Positions 1-8,284 of a stretch of 40,271 nucleotides of DNA are shown in pieces. Position numbers and translations under genes: made by a program. The stretch comes from Rhodoferax sp. (GTDB lineage: Bacteria; Pseudomonadota; Gammaproteobacteria; Burkholderiales; Burkholderiaceae_C), in contig JACKLL010000020.1 in the NCBI GenBank assembly GCA_024235935.1, forward strand, positions 1-40,271, written 5' to 3'. A model generated the notes under the pieces. It was not told the DNA's origin. It made no database searches and saw nothing but the letters and a program-made list of their open reading frames with translations. Positions within the stretch are counted from its first letter, which is position 1. Each line of letters starts with the position of its first letter.

Positions 1-24
1 GGCCTGTTCAGTCTTGGCACTCAT
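1..24 (-). CDS. gatB: GatB, Asp-tRNA(Asn)/Glu-tRNA(Gln) amidotransferase subunit B (N-terminal codons only)
   Basis: Only the first eight codons (MSAKTEQA) lie in the window; the gene runs off the left edge. The identification is by position: the order gatC-gatA-gatB on one strand is the usual bacterial operon, and GatB is the tRNA-binding and kinase partner of GatA. Two adjacent ATGs occur, at 27-25 and 24-22. The GGAGGA at 36-31 lies 6 nt from the ATG at 24 and 3 nt from the one at 27, so 24 is preferred. Both ATGs overlap the TGA (26-24) of the small ORF that fills the gatA-gatB gap, which suggests translational coupling. The protein itself cannot be verified from eight residues. Confidence 0.6.
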
Positions 25-86
25 CATGCATCCTCCATGCTGCGCATTGCGCAATTCGCCCTTGGGAGTGGCCCGGCGGCGCTCAT
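24..86 (-). CDS. 20-aa mini-ORF linking gatA to gatB (member of the coupling repeat)
   Basis: The ATG at 86-84 overlaps the gatA stop (ATGA). The ORF reads MSAAGPLPRANCAMRSMEDA and stops with TGA at 26-24, overlapping the gatB start (ATGATGA). A GGAGGA lies just before its end. The DNA is a diverged copy of the repeat found at 8281 and 10855-11060: the blocks GCCGCCGGGCC, CTCCCAAGG, GCGAAT, GCGCA and GGAGG appear in the same order, with small indels that change the peptide. No known protein function. It is better viewed as a leader-like coupling cistron than as a stable protein. Confidence 0.5.
   Translation of the reverse strand: MSAAGPLPRANCAMRSMEDA
28..86 (-). repeat. Inter-cistronic repeat, diverged copy between gatA and gatB
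   Basis: Read on the minus strand this 59-bp stretch aligns with the repeat at 8281-8333 with few gaps. It begins exactly at the ATG that overlaps the gatA stop and ends after a GGAGG that serves gatB. It fills the whole gatA-gatB gap. It is the most diverged copy in the window and has an extra GC near the start. Confidence 0.65.
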
Positions 87-1588
87 GCGCGGATCCCCTG
101 GGGCTTGCGGGTGTGGAAGTCGGTGGCCAGCTGGAACTGGTGCGCCATGTTCAGCAGACGGCTCTCCTGCAGGTAGTTGCCGATCAGTTGCAGACCGATC
201 GGCATGCCAGCCGCGTCGAATCCGGCGGGCACGCTCATGCCGGGCAGGCCGGCCAGCGAGGCCGGCAGCGTGAAGATGTCGGCCAGGTAGTTGGCCAGCG
301 GGTCCGCGCTCTTCTCGCCGATGCGCCAGGCCACGCTGGGCGCGACCGGGCCGGCAATCACGTCGCAGTCCTTGAAGGCCTGCTGGAAGTCGTCGGACAG
401 CATGCGCCGGATCTTCTGCGCCTGCAGGTAGTACGCATCGTAGTAGCCGTGCGACAGCACATAGGTGCCGATCATGATGCGACGCTGCACTTCCGCGCCG
501 AAGCCCTCGCTGCGGGTCTTGCGGTACATGTCCGCCAGGTCCTTGTATTGCGCGGCGCGGTGGCCGAACTTCACGCCGTCGAAGCGGCTCAGGTTGCTCG
601 AGGCCTCGGCCGGCGCGATGATGTAGTACACCGGGATCGACAGCTCGGTCCGGGGCAGCGATACCGGCACCCGCACGGCGCCGAGCTTTTCGTACTGCGC
701 CAGCGCGGCATCCACGGTGGTGCGCACGGCGTCGGATACGCCGGCGCCGAAAAACTCCTTCGGAACGCCGATGCGCAGGCCCTTGAGCGAGTCACCGAGC
801 GCGCGCGTGAAGTCTTCGCGCGGCAGGTCAAGCGAGGTCGAGTCACGGTCCAGATCCGGGCCGCACATGTGGCTGAGCAGCACCGCGCAGTCTTCGGCAC
901 TGCGGGCCATCGGGCCGGCCTGGTCCAGGCTGGAGGCGAACGCGATCATGCCGTAGCGCGAGGCCCGGCCGTAGGTCGGCTTGATGCCGGTCACGCCGCA
1001 GAACGACGCCGGCTGGCGGATCGAGCCGCCGGTGTCGGTGCCGGTGCTGGCGGGCATCAGGCGGGCCGCAACAGCGACCGCGCTGGCGCCGGACGAACCG
1101 CCGGGGATGTGGTCCAGGTTCCACGGATTGCGCACCGGCTCTGGCTTGTCGTGGCCGACGGCCACAACGGCGGTGTTTTCGTTCGACGAACCCATCGCGA
1201 ATTCGTCGCAGTTGAGCTTGCCCAGTGTCACCGCGCCCTGTTCCGCCAACCGGGCGACCACGGTCGCGTCGAACGGCGAGCGGTAGCCCTTGAGCATGCG
1301 CGAGCCGGCCGTGCTCGCAAAGTCGCGGGTGACGAAGATGTCCTTGTGGGCCAGGGGCACGCCTTCGAGCGCGCCGGCATGGCCGCTGGCCAGCCGTGCG
1401 TCGGCCGCACGGGCCTGGGCCAGCGTGACGTCTTCATCGCGCGCCAGGTAGGCACCCAGCGCGTCGTGGGCCTTGGCCCGGCTCAGGAAGTGTTGGGCGG
1501 TCTCCAGTGCGGAGACCTTGCGCTGGCGCAGCTGGTCGGCGAGCGCCACCAGGCTCAGGTCATGCAGGTCGGTGTCAGGTCGGGTCAT
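83..1588 (-). CDS. gatA: GatA, Asp-tRNA(Asn)/Glu-tRNA(Gln) amidotransferase subunit A
   Basis: This 501-aa protein has the amidase-signature fold. It hydrolyses glutamine and passes the ammonia to GatB, which amidates mischarged Glu-tRNA(Gln) or Asp-tRNA(Asn). The Ser-cisSer-Lys triad is visible: Lys82 in PLAHKDIF, Ser165/166 in PGGSSGAS and Ser189 in DTGGSIRQP. The length is normal for the family (about 485-500). No good Shine-Dalgarno precedes the ATG; instead it overlaps the TGA of a 37-aa ORF (1585-1698), so translation may depend on coupling. The gene lies between gatC and gatB in a gatCAB operon read leftward. Its own stop overlaps the start of a repeat-derived mini-ORF. Confidence 0.97.
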   Translation of the reverse strand: MTRPDTDLHDLSLVALADQLRQRKVSALETAQHFLSRAKAHDALGAYLARDEDVTLAQARAADARLASGHAGALEGVPLAHKDIFVTRDFASTAGSRMLKGYRSPFDATVVARLAEQGAVTLGKLNCDEFAMGSSNENTAVVAVGHDKPEPVRNPWNLDHIPGGSSGASAVAVAARLMPASTGTDTGGSIRQPASFCGVTGIKPTYGRASRYGMIAFASSLDQAGPMARSAEDCAVLLSHMCGPDLDRDSTSLDLPREDFTRALGDSLKGLRIGVPKEFFGAGVSDAVRTTVDAALAQYEKLGAVRVPVSLPRTELSIPVYYIIAPAEASSNLSRFDGVKFGHRAAQYKDLADMYRKTRSEGFGAEVQRRIMIGTYVLSHGYYDAYYLQAQKIRRMLSDDFQQAFKDCDVIAGPVAPSVAWRIGEKSADPLANYLADIFTLPASLAGLPGMSVPAGFDAAGMPIGLQLIGNYLQESRLLNMAHQFQLATDFHTRKPQGIRA

Positions 1589-1698
1589 CTCGGGGCGTCA
1601 GGGTGCAGGGGCGCAATGGGGTAGTCAGGGGTGGCGGCGATCTGCGGCGTTCGCTCGGTGCGGGCTGCCGCGACGGCGTTTGTGAACCCACGGGTCAT
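1585..1698 (-). CDS. 37-aa mini-ORF bridging gatC and gatA
   Basis: The ATG at 1698-1696 overlaps the gatC stop (sequence GAATGA). The frame stays open for 37 codons, begins MTRGFTNAVAAARTER, and ends in TGA at 1587-1585, which overlaps the gatA ATG (ATGA). It occupies the entire gap between the two genes and is not similar to the repeat mini-ORFs elsewhere in the window. gatA has no clear ribosome-binding site of its own, so ribosomes handed over from this ORF could be what initiates it. It could still be a chance ORF in GC-rich DNA; no function is known. Confidence 0.35.
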   Translation of the reverse strand: MTRGFTNAVAAARTERTPQIAATPDYPIAPLHPDAPR

Positions 1699-1994
1699 TC
1701 GATGACCTTGGGTACGAGGAACAGGCCCGACTCGACCGCCGGGGCGCTGCGCTGGTTGGCTGCGCGGTTGTCGGGCTCGCTCACCTGGTCGTCGCGCAGG
1801 CGCAGGGCGATGTCACCGATGGTTGCAAATGGGTGTTCCAGCGGTTCGATGCCGGTGGTGTCGACGGCGCGCATCTGTTGCACCACGTCGAAAAAGTCGT
1901 TCAATTGGCTGAGCATGCGCTCACTTGCGTTTGAATCCAGCTCCAGCCGTGCGAGGGTGGCGATGCGCGAGATATCGGAAGATGTAAGGGACAT
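1695..1994 (-). CDS. gatC: GatC, Asp-tRNA(Asn)/Glu-tRNA(Gln) amidotransferase subunit C
   Basis: A 99-aa protein starting MSLTSSDISRIATLARLEL, the classic GatC N-terminus, and ending in the family's typical segment rich in proline and aspartate (VESGLFLVPKVIE). GatC wraps around the GatA-GatB interface and stabilises the complex. The open frame extends much further upstream, but that part lies antisense to mreB. The internal ATG at 1994 gives the normal family length. It is the first gene of the leftward gatCAB operon and is divergent from mreB, sharing a 195-bp intergenic region. Confidence 0.93.
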   Translation of the reverse strand: MSLTSSDISRIATLARLELDSNASERMLSQLNDFFDVVQQMRAVDTTGIEPLEHPFATIGDIALRLRDDQVSEPDNRAANQRSAPAVESGLFLVPKVIE

Positions 1995-2073
1995 GGCAGG
2001 TTTTAGCGGAAAACCAGCCGCGAATCCGGCCGGATGGCGCCCGAAAGCTCCGTTTCCGGGCGGGCGATAGGGT

Positions 2074-2103
2074 ATTATCCCGCCTTTGCGCGCCATTACC
2101 CAA
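2074..2103 (-). promoter_or_regulatory. Candidate sigma-70 promoter for gatCAB
   Basis: On the minus strand, TTGGGT (2103-2098) and GATAAT (2079-2074) are separated by 18 bp. The -10 box matches five of six consensus bases. The predicted start near 2067 would give a leader of about 70 nt before gatC. No comparably good promoter was found for the divergent mreB in the same gap. Confidence 0.45.
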
Positions 2104-2189
2104 TTGCGGAAATTGGCAGCCGCAAACAACTCACGCAGGTCATATGGCGACGGCAAACCGAGGTGTCTGCCGTGCCCGAGAGGATTTCG

Positions 2190-3233
2190 ATGTTTGGAGC
2201 ATTCCGTCAGTATTTCTCCACTGACTTGGCGATTGACCTGGGCACTGCCAATACGCTGATTTACGTACGCGACAAGGGCATCGTCCTGGACGAGCCTTCC
2301 GTGGTGGCGATCCGTCACGAAGGTGGCCCCCAGGGCAAGAAGACCATTCAGGCCGTCGGCAAGGAAGCCAAGGCCATGCTGGGCAAGGTGCCGGGCAATA
2401 TCGAGGCGATCCGCCCGATGAAGGACGGCGTGATCGCCGACTTCACCGTCACCGAGCAGATGCTCAAGCAGTTCATCAAGATGGTGCATCCGCGCAGCAT
2501 CTTCCGACCCAGCCCGCGCATCATCATCTGCGTTCCGTGTGGTTCGACCCAGGTCGAGCGCCGCGCGATCCGCGAATCGGCGCTGGGCGCCGGTGCCAGC
2601 GACGTGCAGCTGATCGAGGAGCCCATGGCAGCAGCCATCGGCGCCGGTCTGCCGGTCAGCGAGGCCAGCGGCTCCATGGTGGTCGACATCGGCGGTGGTA
2701 CCACCGAAGTGGGTGTGATCTCGCTCAGCGGCATGGTCTACAAGGGCAGTGTGCGCGTCGGTGGTGACAAGTTCGACGAAGCCATCATCAATTACATCCG
2801 GCGCAACTACGGCATGCTGATCGGCGAGCCGACGGCCGAGGCGATCAAGAAGAAGATCGGTTCCGCGTTCCCCGGCAGCGAAGTCAAGGAAATGGAAGTG
2901 CGCGGGCGCAACCTGTCCGAAGGTGTGCCGCGCAGTTTCACCGTGTCGTCCAACGAAATCCTGGAAGCGCTGACCGATCCGCTGAACAACATCGTGTCGG
3001 CGGTCAAGAACGCGCTGGAACTGACGCCACCCGAACTCGGCGCCGACATTGCCGACCGCGGCATGATGCTCACCGGTGGCGGCGCCATGTTGCGTGACCT
3101 CGACCGGCTGCTGGCCGAGGAAACCGGTCTGCCCGTGCTGGTGGCAGAAGACCCGCTGACCTGCGTCGTGCGTGGTTGTGGCATTGCGCTCGACCACTGG
3201 GACCGCATGGTCAACATCTTCACGACGGAGTAA
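2190..3233 (+). CDS. mreB: MreB, actin-like rod-shape-determining protein
   Basis: This 347-aa actin homologue polymerises under the inner membrane and guides the elongasome. The start MFGAFRQYFSTDLAIDLGTANTLIY contains the phosphate-1 loop (DLGTANT). The phosphate-2 motif (VVDIGGGTTEVGV) and the adenosine motif (LTGGGAMLRDLD) follow in order. The ATG at 2190 gives the usual length and has GAGAGG about 6 nt upstream; the frame is open further upstream without family similarity. It heads the mreBCD-mrdA cluster. Confidence 0.97.
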   Translation: MFGAFRQYFSTDLAIDLGTANTLIYVRDKGIVLDEPSVVAIRHEGGPQGKKTIQAVGKEAKAMLGKVPGNIEAIRPMKDGVIADFTVTEQMLKQFIKMVHPRSIFRPSPRIIICVPCGSTQVERRAIRESALGAGASDVQLIEEPMAAAIGAGLPVSEASGSMVVDIGGGTTEVGVISLSGMVYKGSVRVGGDKFDEAIINYIRRNYGMLIGEPTAEAIKKKIGSAFPGSEVKEMEVRGRNLSEGVPRSFTVSSNEILEALTDPLNNIVSAVKNALELTPPELGADIADRGMMLTGGGAMLRDLDRLLAEETGLPVLVAEDPLTCVVRGCGIALDHWDRMVNIFTTE

Positions 3234-3391
3234 GCACCGTCCGGCGGCGCGCAGGTCGCGCCAGCGCCGGTTCTCGTGTGTGGGGCCGCACTGCAGCGTT
3301 GGCGCCCCGTTGCCCGGCCTTTGGGCCCGATGCCCGAGAAAATCGGACTGGCATCGAATCACCCGGCCGGGACAAGAGACAATAAGCCGCC

Positions 3392-4306
3392 ATGCCGCTT
3401 GGAACCCTCGACAGAACACCGCCACCCCTGTTTCGCCAGGGTTTGTCGGCCTTGTCCAAGCTCACGCTGTGCAGCGCACTGGCCTTGTTCCTGATGGTCG
3501 CCGACATCCGCTACAGCTTTGTGCGGCCGCTGCGCGCCGCCATTGCCGAAGTCCTGTATCCGGTCCAGTGGCTGGTGCTGCAGCCGGTCGACTGGGTTCG
3601 CGGCGGGTCTGGCTATTTCCAGAGCCTGGCCTCGGCGCAGGCCAGCACCGAAGCCATGCGCGTCACACTGGCGCGCCAGTCGATCAAGGCGCAGGAGGTC
3701 GATCAACTGCTGCTCGAGAATGAACGCCTGCGCCAGTTGCTGGCCCTGGGCCAGCGGGTCACGTCGCCATCCATGGCGGCGCAGGTCCTGTATGACGCGG
3801 CCGATCCGTTCAGCCGCAAGATCGTCATTGACCGCGGCAAGATGCATGGCGTGGTCGCCGGCTCACCGGTGATCGACGCCTTTGGCGTGCTGGGCCAGGT
3901 CACCCGGGTCTACGGGCCCACCAGTGAAGTCACGTTGATCACCGATGGCGATCAGGCCATACCGGTGCTCAACACCCGCACCGGTGTGCGCGGTGTCGCC
4001 TTCGGCGACCTGACCGCGGCCTCCGGTGGTATGGAGCTGCGCTTCACACCGTCGGACACCGATGTGGAGGTCGGCGACGTGCTGTCCACCAGCGGCGTGG
4101 ACGGCGTGTATCCGCCTGGCCTGGCAGTGGCCCGGGTCAACCAGGTGCAGCGACGCAGCGAGTCGGTGTTCGCGCGCATCAACCTGACGCCGCTGGCGCA
4201 GGTGCGCGGTACCACCCATGTCATGGTGCTGCAGCCCGTGAAGAGCCAGATCGAGGCCCGGCCCGACGATGCGGCGGCACCGGTCGCGCAGTCGTCCCGT
4301 CGATGA
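3392..4306 (+). CDS. mreC: MreC, rod-shape-determining protein
   Basis: A 304-aa bitopic protein. A short cytoplasmic tail is followed by one membrane span (about residues 24-42), a coiled coil with Leu/Glu-rich heptads (about 65-110), and a periplasmic beta domain. That domain contains GKMHGVVAGSPVIDAFGVLGQV and GDVLSTSGVDGVYPPGLAVA, both typical of the MreC family. MreC links MreB to PBP2 in the periplasm. It lies 158 bp after mreB and its stop is 25 nt before the mreD start, so mreC and mreD are probably co-translated. Confidence 0.95.
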   Translation: MPLGTLDRTPPPLFRQGLSALSKLTLCSALALFLMVADIRYSFVRPLRAAIAEVLYPVQWLVLQPVDWVRGGSGYFQSLASAQASTEAMRVTLARQSIKAQEVDQLLLENERLRQLLALGQRVTSPSMAAQVLYDAADPFSRKIVIDRGKMHGVVAGSPVIDAFGVLGQVTRVYGPTSEVTLITDGDQAIPVLNTRTGVRGVAFGDLTAASGGMELRFTPSDTDVEVGDVLSTSGVDGVYPPGLAVARVNQVQRRSESVFARINLTPLAQVRGTTHVMVLQPVKSQIEARPDDAAAPVAQSSRR

Positions 4307-4331
4307 GAACGACCAGGATGGGAGATTTGCC

Positions 4332-4862
4332 ATGATCATGCGCCAGGGACAGCAGCTGTTGCTGCCGGCCAACCCGCTGTTCATCCTGGGCAGCCTGCTG
4401 GTGGCGCTGCTGCTCAACATGCTGCAGAACATCGGCTTCTGGGGCCGCGCCCCGTGGATGCCCGACATGCTGGCGCTGGTGCTGGTGTTCTGGAGCGTGC
4501 ACCAGCCGCTGAGGGTGGGGATTGGCGCGGCTTTCGTGTTCGGCCTGTTCATGGACGTGCACCAGGCCGGTCTGATGGGTGCGAACGCGCTGGCCTACAG
4601 TGTGCTGAGTTTCCTGGCCATCACCATCCATCGGCGCCTGTTGTGGTTCTCGGTGCCCTCGCAGGCCTTGCAGGTGCTACCCTTGTTTCTGGTGGCGCAG
4701 CTGATCAACCTGGGCGTCAAGATGCTGGCTGGCGGCGATTTCCCGGGCCTGAGCATGTTTCTGGGGCCGGTGATCGAATCGCTGCTGTGGCCTGTGGTGA
4801 GCGTGCTGCTGCTGGCGCCGCAGCGCCGCGCGCCCGACCCGGACGCCAACCGGCCGCTGTGA
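4332..4862 (+). CDS. mreD: MreD, rod-shape-determining membrane protein
   Basis: A 176-aa integral membrane protein with five to six hydrophobic segments, and the family motif FGLFMDVHQAGLMGANALAY near the middle. It is part of the MreBCD elongation complex. The start at 4332 (MIMRQGQQLL) has GGGAGA about 7 nt upstream; the frame is open further upstream but overlaps mreC. The downstream mrdA begins 43 nt after its stop. Confidence 0.92.
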   Translation: MIMRQGQQLLLPANPLFILGSLLVALLLNMLQNIGFWGRAPWMPDMLALVLVFWSVHQPLRVGIGAAFVFGLFMDVHQAGLMGANALAYSVLSFLAITIHRRLLWFSVPSQALQVLPLFLVAQLINLGVKMLAGGDFPGLSMFLGPVIESLLWPVVSVLLLAPQRRAPDPDANRPL

Positions 4863-4905
4863 CCGTCCAGCGCCTCTGAACCAGACCCGCGGAGACCCGA
4901 CCGAG

Positions 4906-6855
4906 ATGACCGAACTGCGCAATGTGGAAGCCGACCTGGCCCGCTTCCGCCTGCGCGTGCTGGTGGTGGGTATCGTCGTCCTGCTGTGCTTTCTGCTGCT
5001 GGTCGCCCGCCTGATGGTGTTGCAGGTGGTCCGCTACGACGACCTGCGGGCGCAGGCCGAGAGCAACCGCACCGCGGTGGTCCCGGTGGTGCCGAACCGC
5101 GGGCAGATCCTGGACCGCAACGGCATCGTGCTGGCCAACAACTATTCGGCTTACACGCTGGAGATCACGCCCTCGCGCGTGGACGACCTGGAAAAGACCA
5201 TCGATGCACTGGCCACGGTGGTCGAGATCACGCCGCGCGACCGGCGCCGCTTCAAGAAGCTGCAGGAGGAGTCCCGCAGTTTCGAGTCCTTGCCGATCCG
5301 CACCAAGCTCAATGACGACGAGGTGGCGCGTTTTGCGGCGCAGCGCTACCGCTTTGCCGGCGTCGAACTCAAGGCCCGGCTGTTTCGCAATTACCCGTAC
5401 GGCGAGCTGGCCAGCCATGTGATCGGCTACATCGGGCGCATCAACAAGAACGAGAAGGACCGCCTGGACGACTCGGAAGACGCGGCCAACTACCGCGGTA
5501 CGGAATACATCGGCAAGCTCGGCGTGGAGCAGAGCTACGAGCGCCAGCTGCATGGCGTCACCGGTGTCGATTCGGTCGAGACGTCGGCGGGTGGGCGCGC
5601 GGTGCGCAAGCTCTCGAGCAATCCATCGACCCCCGGCGATACCGTGATGCTGTCGATCGACATCCGGCTGCAGAAGCTGGTCGAGGACCTGTATGGCGAC
5701 CGTCGCGGCGCACTGGTCGCCCTCGACCCCAAGACCGGCGAGGTGCTGGCCCTGGTGAGCAAGCCCACCTTTGACCCCAACCTGTTCGTCGACGGCATCG
5801 ATTACGAGAACTGGCAGGCGCTGAACGAGTCGATCGACAAGCCGCTGCTGAATCGGGCCCTGCGCGGCACCTACCCGCCAGGGTCGACCTACAAGCCCTT
5901 CATGGCGATGGCGGCACTGCAGACCGGCACCCGCGCGGCCAGTGTCATCGTCCAGGACAACGGAACCTGGACCTTTGCCGGCCACCAGTTCCGCAGCCAT
6001 GGCGACCAGGGGCTGGGGCCGGTCGACATGCGAGCGGCCATCGCCAAGTCGAGCAACGTCTATTTCTACTCGCTGGCCAACGATCTGGGTGTCGATGCCA
6101 TTCATGACTTCATGGCCCCGCTGGGGTTCGGGCAGATCACCGGCATCGACATCCAGGGTGAGTCGCGCGGCGTATTGCCCAGCAAGGCCTGGAAGACCGC
6201 GTATTACAAGCGGGTGGACCAGCAGAAGTGGTATGCGGGCGAGACGATCTCGCTGGGCATCGGACAGGGCTACAACGCCTTCACCATGTTGCAGCTGGCG
6301 CAGGCCACGGCCATCCTGGCCAACAACGGCGTCAAGCACAAGCCGCAGGTCGTCATCGCCACCAAGGAGCCGCTGACCCGCGAGCGCGTGCCGGTCGCGC
6401 CGGCACCGGCGCTCGATCTGGGATATGCCGCCAGCAACCTGGCCACCGTCAAGGGCGCGCTGGTGGCGGTGACCACCGAGGGCACGTCGAGCCGGGTGTT
6501 TGCCGGCACGCCCTATGTGTCGGCCGGCAAGACCGGAACCGCGCAGGCGGTGGGCATCGCCGCCGGTGCCAAGTACAACGCCTCGAAGATGGAGGAGCGC
6601 CGACGGGACCATGCCTTGTACATGGCCTATGCGCCGGCTGACGACCCGAAGATTGCCGTGGCAGTGATCGTCGAGAACGCCGGTTTTGGCGCTGCCGCTG
6701 CGGCGCCGATTGCACGTCGCGTGTTCGACTACTGGTTGCTGGGCCAGTACCCCAGCGAGGAAGACATCGCCGCAACGCGGCAGGGGCACTCCGGTCCGCC
6801 GATCGGTACGCCGCGCCAGGTGGCCGACATGCCGTGGCCGGGCGCAGCGCCGTGA
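4906..6855 (+). CDS. mrdA: PBP2, peptidoglycan D,D-transpeptidase of the elongasome
   Basis: A class B penicillin-binding protein of 649 aa. An N-terminal membrane anchor lies at about residues 16-40, followed by the pedestal/dimerisation domain (starting NRGQILDRNG) and the transpeptidase domain. Catalytic motifs are intact: S327-T-Y-K330, S382-S-N384 and K542-T-G544. It cross-links lateral-wall peptidoglycan during elongation together with the glycosyltransferase RodA. In many relatives rodA follows immediately; here a hairpin and then a lipid-transport operon follow, so RodA must be encoded elsewhere. Confidence 0.97.
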   Translation: MTELRNVEADLARFRLRVLVVGIVVLLCFLLLVARLMVLQVVRYDDLRAQAESNRTAVVPVVPNRGQILDRNGIVLANNYSAYTLEITPSRVDDLEKTIDALATVVEITPRDRRRFKKLQEESRSFESLPIRTKLNDDEVARFAAQRYRFAGVELKARLFRNYPYGELASHVIGYIGRINKNEKDRLDDSEDAANYRGTEYIGKLGVEQSYERQLHGVTGVDSVETSAGGRAVRKLSSNPSTPGDTVMLSIDIRLQKLVEDLYGDRRGALVALDPKTGEVLALVSKPTFDPNLFVDGIDYENWQALNESIDKPLLNRALRGTYPPGSTYKPFMAMAALQTGTRAASVIVQDNGTWTFAGHQFRSHGDQGLGPVDMRAAIAKSSNVYFYSLANDLGVDAIHDFMAPLGFGQITGIDIQGESRGVLPSKAWKTAYYKRVDQQKWYAGETISLGIGQGYNAFTMLQLAQATAILANNGVKHKPQVVIATKEPLTRERVPVAPAPALDLGYAASNLATVKGALVAVTTEGTSSRVFAGTPYVSAGKTGTAQAVGIAAGAKYNASKMEERRRDHALYMAYAPADDPKIAVAVIVENAGFGAAAAAPIARRVFDYWLLGQYPSEEDIAATRQGHSGPPIGTPRQVADMPWPGAAP

Positions 6856-6875
6856 TTCGCGTGGCGCAAAAAGGA

Positions 6876-6902
6876 AAAGGCGCTGGGGTTGCCAGCGCCT
6901 TT
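6876..6902 (+). terminator. Hairpin terminator after mrdA
   Basis: A perfect 11-bp stem (AAAGGCGCTGG pairing with CCAGCGCCTTT) with a 5-nt loop, 21 bp after the mrdA stop. The U-run is only three bases long, so termination may be partial. It closes the mreBCD-mrdA unit. The remaining sequence to 7132 holds no convincing gene or promoter, apart from a small CCACC-TGT-GGTGG hairpin at 6913-6925. Confidence 0.7.
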
Positions 6903-7153
6903 CGGGGTGGTGCCACCTGTGGTGGTCGCCATATTGTTGTCGTCTCCAGGGTCCTCAGTCAGGTCGCCGGAAACGACGCCTTTCGAGTGCATTGACTGTA
7001 GTTGCCAATCCCGCGTTCGGGTATCGGGATTTACCCCCGGTCCCGATCCGGCGACGGCGCAGTCGGGGCCTGGGCCGACCCCGTGTTTTGTGCGGGTACT
7101 ATCGCAAGGCTATCGGATAGCAGCAATCACGCTTGATCGGCCCTTTTCCCACC

Positions 7154-8284
7154 ATGGATGAAACCCGTCCGCACATTGACAGCCAGACCGGCCCCGAGGG
7201 ACGGCAACTGACCCTGGTCGGTTGCTGGTCGGCCGCTGCCCTGGCCGATCCGGGCGCCTGGCAGCATGTGTCGCGCCTGCTCGATGCCATTGCGCCGCAG
7301 GAGCGAGGCCGCTTGCGCTGGGATCTGCGTTCGCTCGAGCGGATGGACCATACCGGCGCCCAGGTGCTGTGGAATGCCTGGGGCCAGCAATGGCCAGACC
7401 AGGTGCAAAGCCTGCCGGCGCAGCGTGCGATGCTCGACCGGGTGGCCCGGTTTTCGATGGCGCCGCCGCCCCCGCAGAGCCTGACGCCCTTGGAGCGCTT
7501 TCTGCGCTTGGGTGAGGTGGTCTACCAGGTGGTCGACCACGCGCGCGACATGCTTGCGCTGATCGGACAGTTGCTGCTCGACCTCGGACGCCTGCTGCGC
7601 GCCCCGCGCCTGGGCCCCTGGCGCGATGTTTCCGGCCAGTTGTACCGTATCGGTGCGACGGCTTTGCCGATCACGGCCCTGGTCGGGTTCCTGATCGGGG
7701 TGGTGCTGGCCTATCTGATGTCGCAGCAATTGCGAAAGTTCGGGGCCGATGCCTTCATCGTCGACGTGCTGGGCATTGCGCTGATTCGCGAACTCGCCCC
7801 GGTGCTGGCCGCGATCCTGATCGCCGGGCGCTCGGGATCGTCGATCACGGCGCAGATCGGCGTCATGCGGGTCACCGAGGAACTCGACGCGATGCGCGTC
7901 ATGGGGATCGCCCAGGGCTATCGCCTGGTGATGCCCCGGGCCATCGCCATGGCCATCGCGATGCCGCTGATCACGGTCTGGACCACGCTGTCGGCGCTGC
8001 TGGGCGGCATTCTGGCGGCCGACCTGTCCATGGGCATCACGCCGGCGTATTTCATTTCCGCGCTGCCGGCGACGGTCGAAGTGGCGAACCTGACGCTGGC
8101 CATGGGCAAGGCCATGGTGTTCGGCGTGCTGATCGCCCTGGTCGGCTGCCACTACGGGCTGCGCATCAAGCCGAACACCGAGAGCCTGGGCGAGGGCACC
8201 ACCGCCTCGGTGGTCTCGTCGATCACCGTCGTGATCCTGGTCGACGCGCTGTTTGCGGTCGTGTTCAAGGACGTGGGCATATGA
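7154..8284 (+). CDS. MlaE-family lipid ABC transporter permease with N-terminal STAS-like domain
   Basis: A 376-aa protein (383 aa if the ATG at 7133 is used). Residues 1 to about 105 resemble a STAS (MlaB-like) domain, with LRWDLRSLERMDHTGAQVLW as the strand-helix core. The rest is an MlaE permease with about five membrane helices and the conserved segment ELAPVLAAILIAGRSGSSI followed by ELDAMRVMG. MlaE forms the inner-membrane channel of the phospholipid importer/exporter; in E. coli MlaB is a separate subunit, so here two subunits are fused. It is the first gene of a five-gene operon. Its stop is in ATGA with the coupling repeat. Confidence 0.9.
   Translation: MDETRPHIDSQTGPEGRQLTLVGCWSAAALADPGAWQHVSRLLDAIAPQERGRLRWDLRSLERMDHTGAQVLWNAWGQQWPDQVQSLPAQRAMLDRVARFSMAPPPPQSLTPLERFLRLGEVVYQVVDHARDMLALIGQLLLDLGRLLRAPRLGPWRDVSGQLYRIGATALPITALVGFLIGVVLAYLMSQQLRKFGADAFIVDVLGIALIRELAPVLAAILIAGRSGSSITAQIGVMRVTEELDAMRVMGIAQGYRLVMPRAIAMAIAMPLITVWTTLSALLGGILAADLSMGITPAYFISALPATVEVANLTLAMGKAMVFGVLIALVGCHYGLRIKPNTESLGEGTTASVVSSITVVILVDALFAVVFKDVGI

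Noticed and set aside
1995..3425. N-terminal extension of the gatC frame
   Set aside because: The extension lies antisense to mreB and its product resembles no protein; the Met at 1994 gives exactly the GatC family length.
4717..6789. Long minus-strand open frame over mrdA
   Set aside because: Antisense shadow of a gene with intact PBP2 motifs; the product has His/Arg/Gln-rich composition and no family similarity.
6729..6992. Small minus-strand ORF starting MHSKGVVSGDLTEDPG over the end of mrdA
   Set aside because: It runs through the mrdA terminator hairpin and into antisense of the PBP2 coding region, with no ribosome-binding site or known relatives.
6992..7102. TTGACT at 6992 and TACTAT at 7097 as a promoter for the lipid-transport operon
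   Set aside because: The two boxes are about 100 bp apart and neither has a plausible partner at 16-18 bp.
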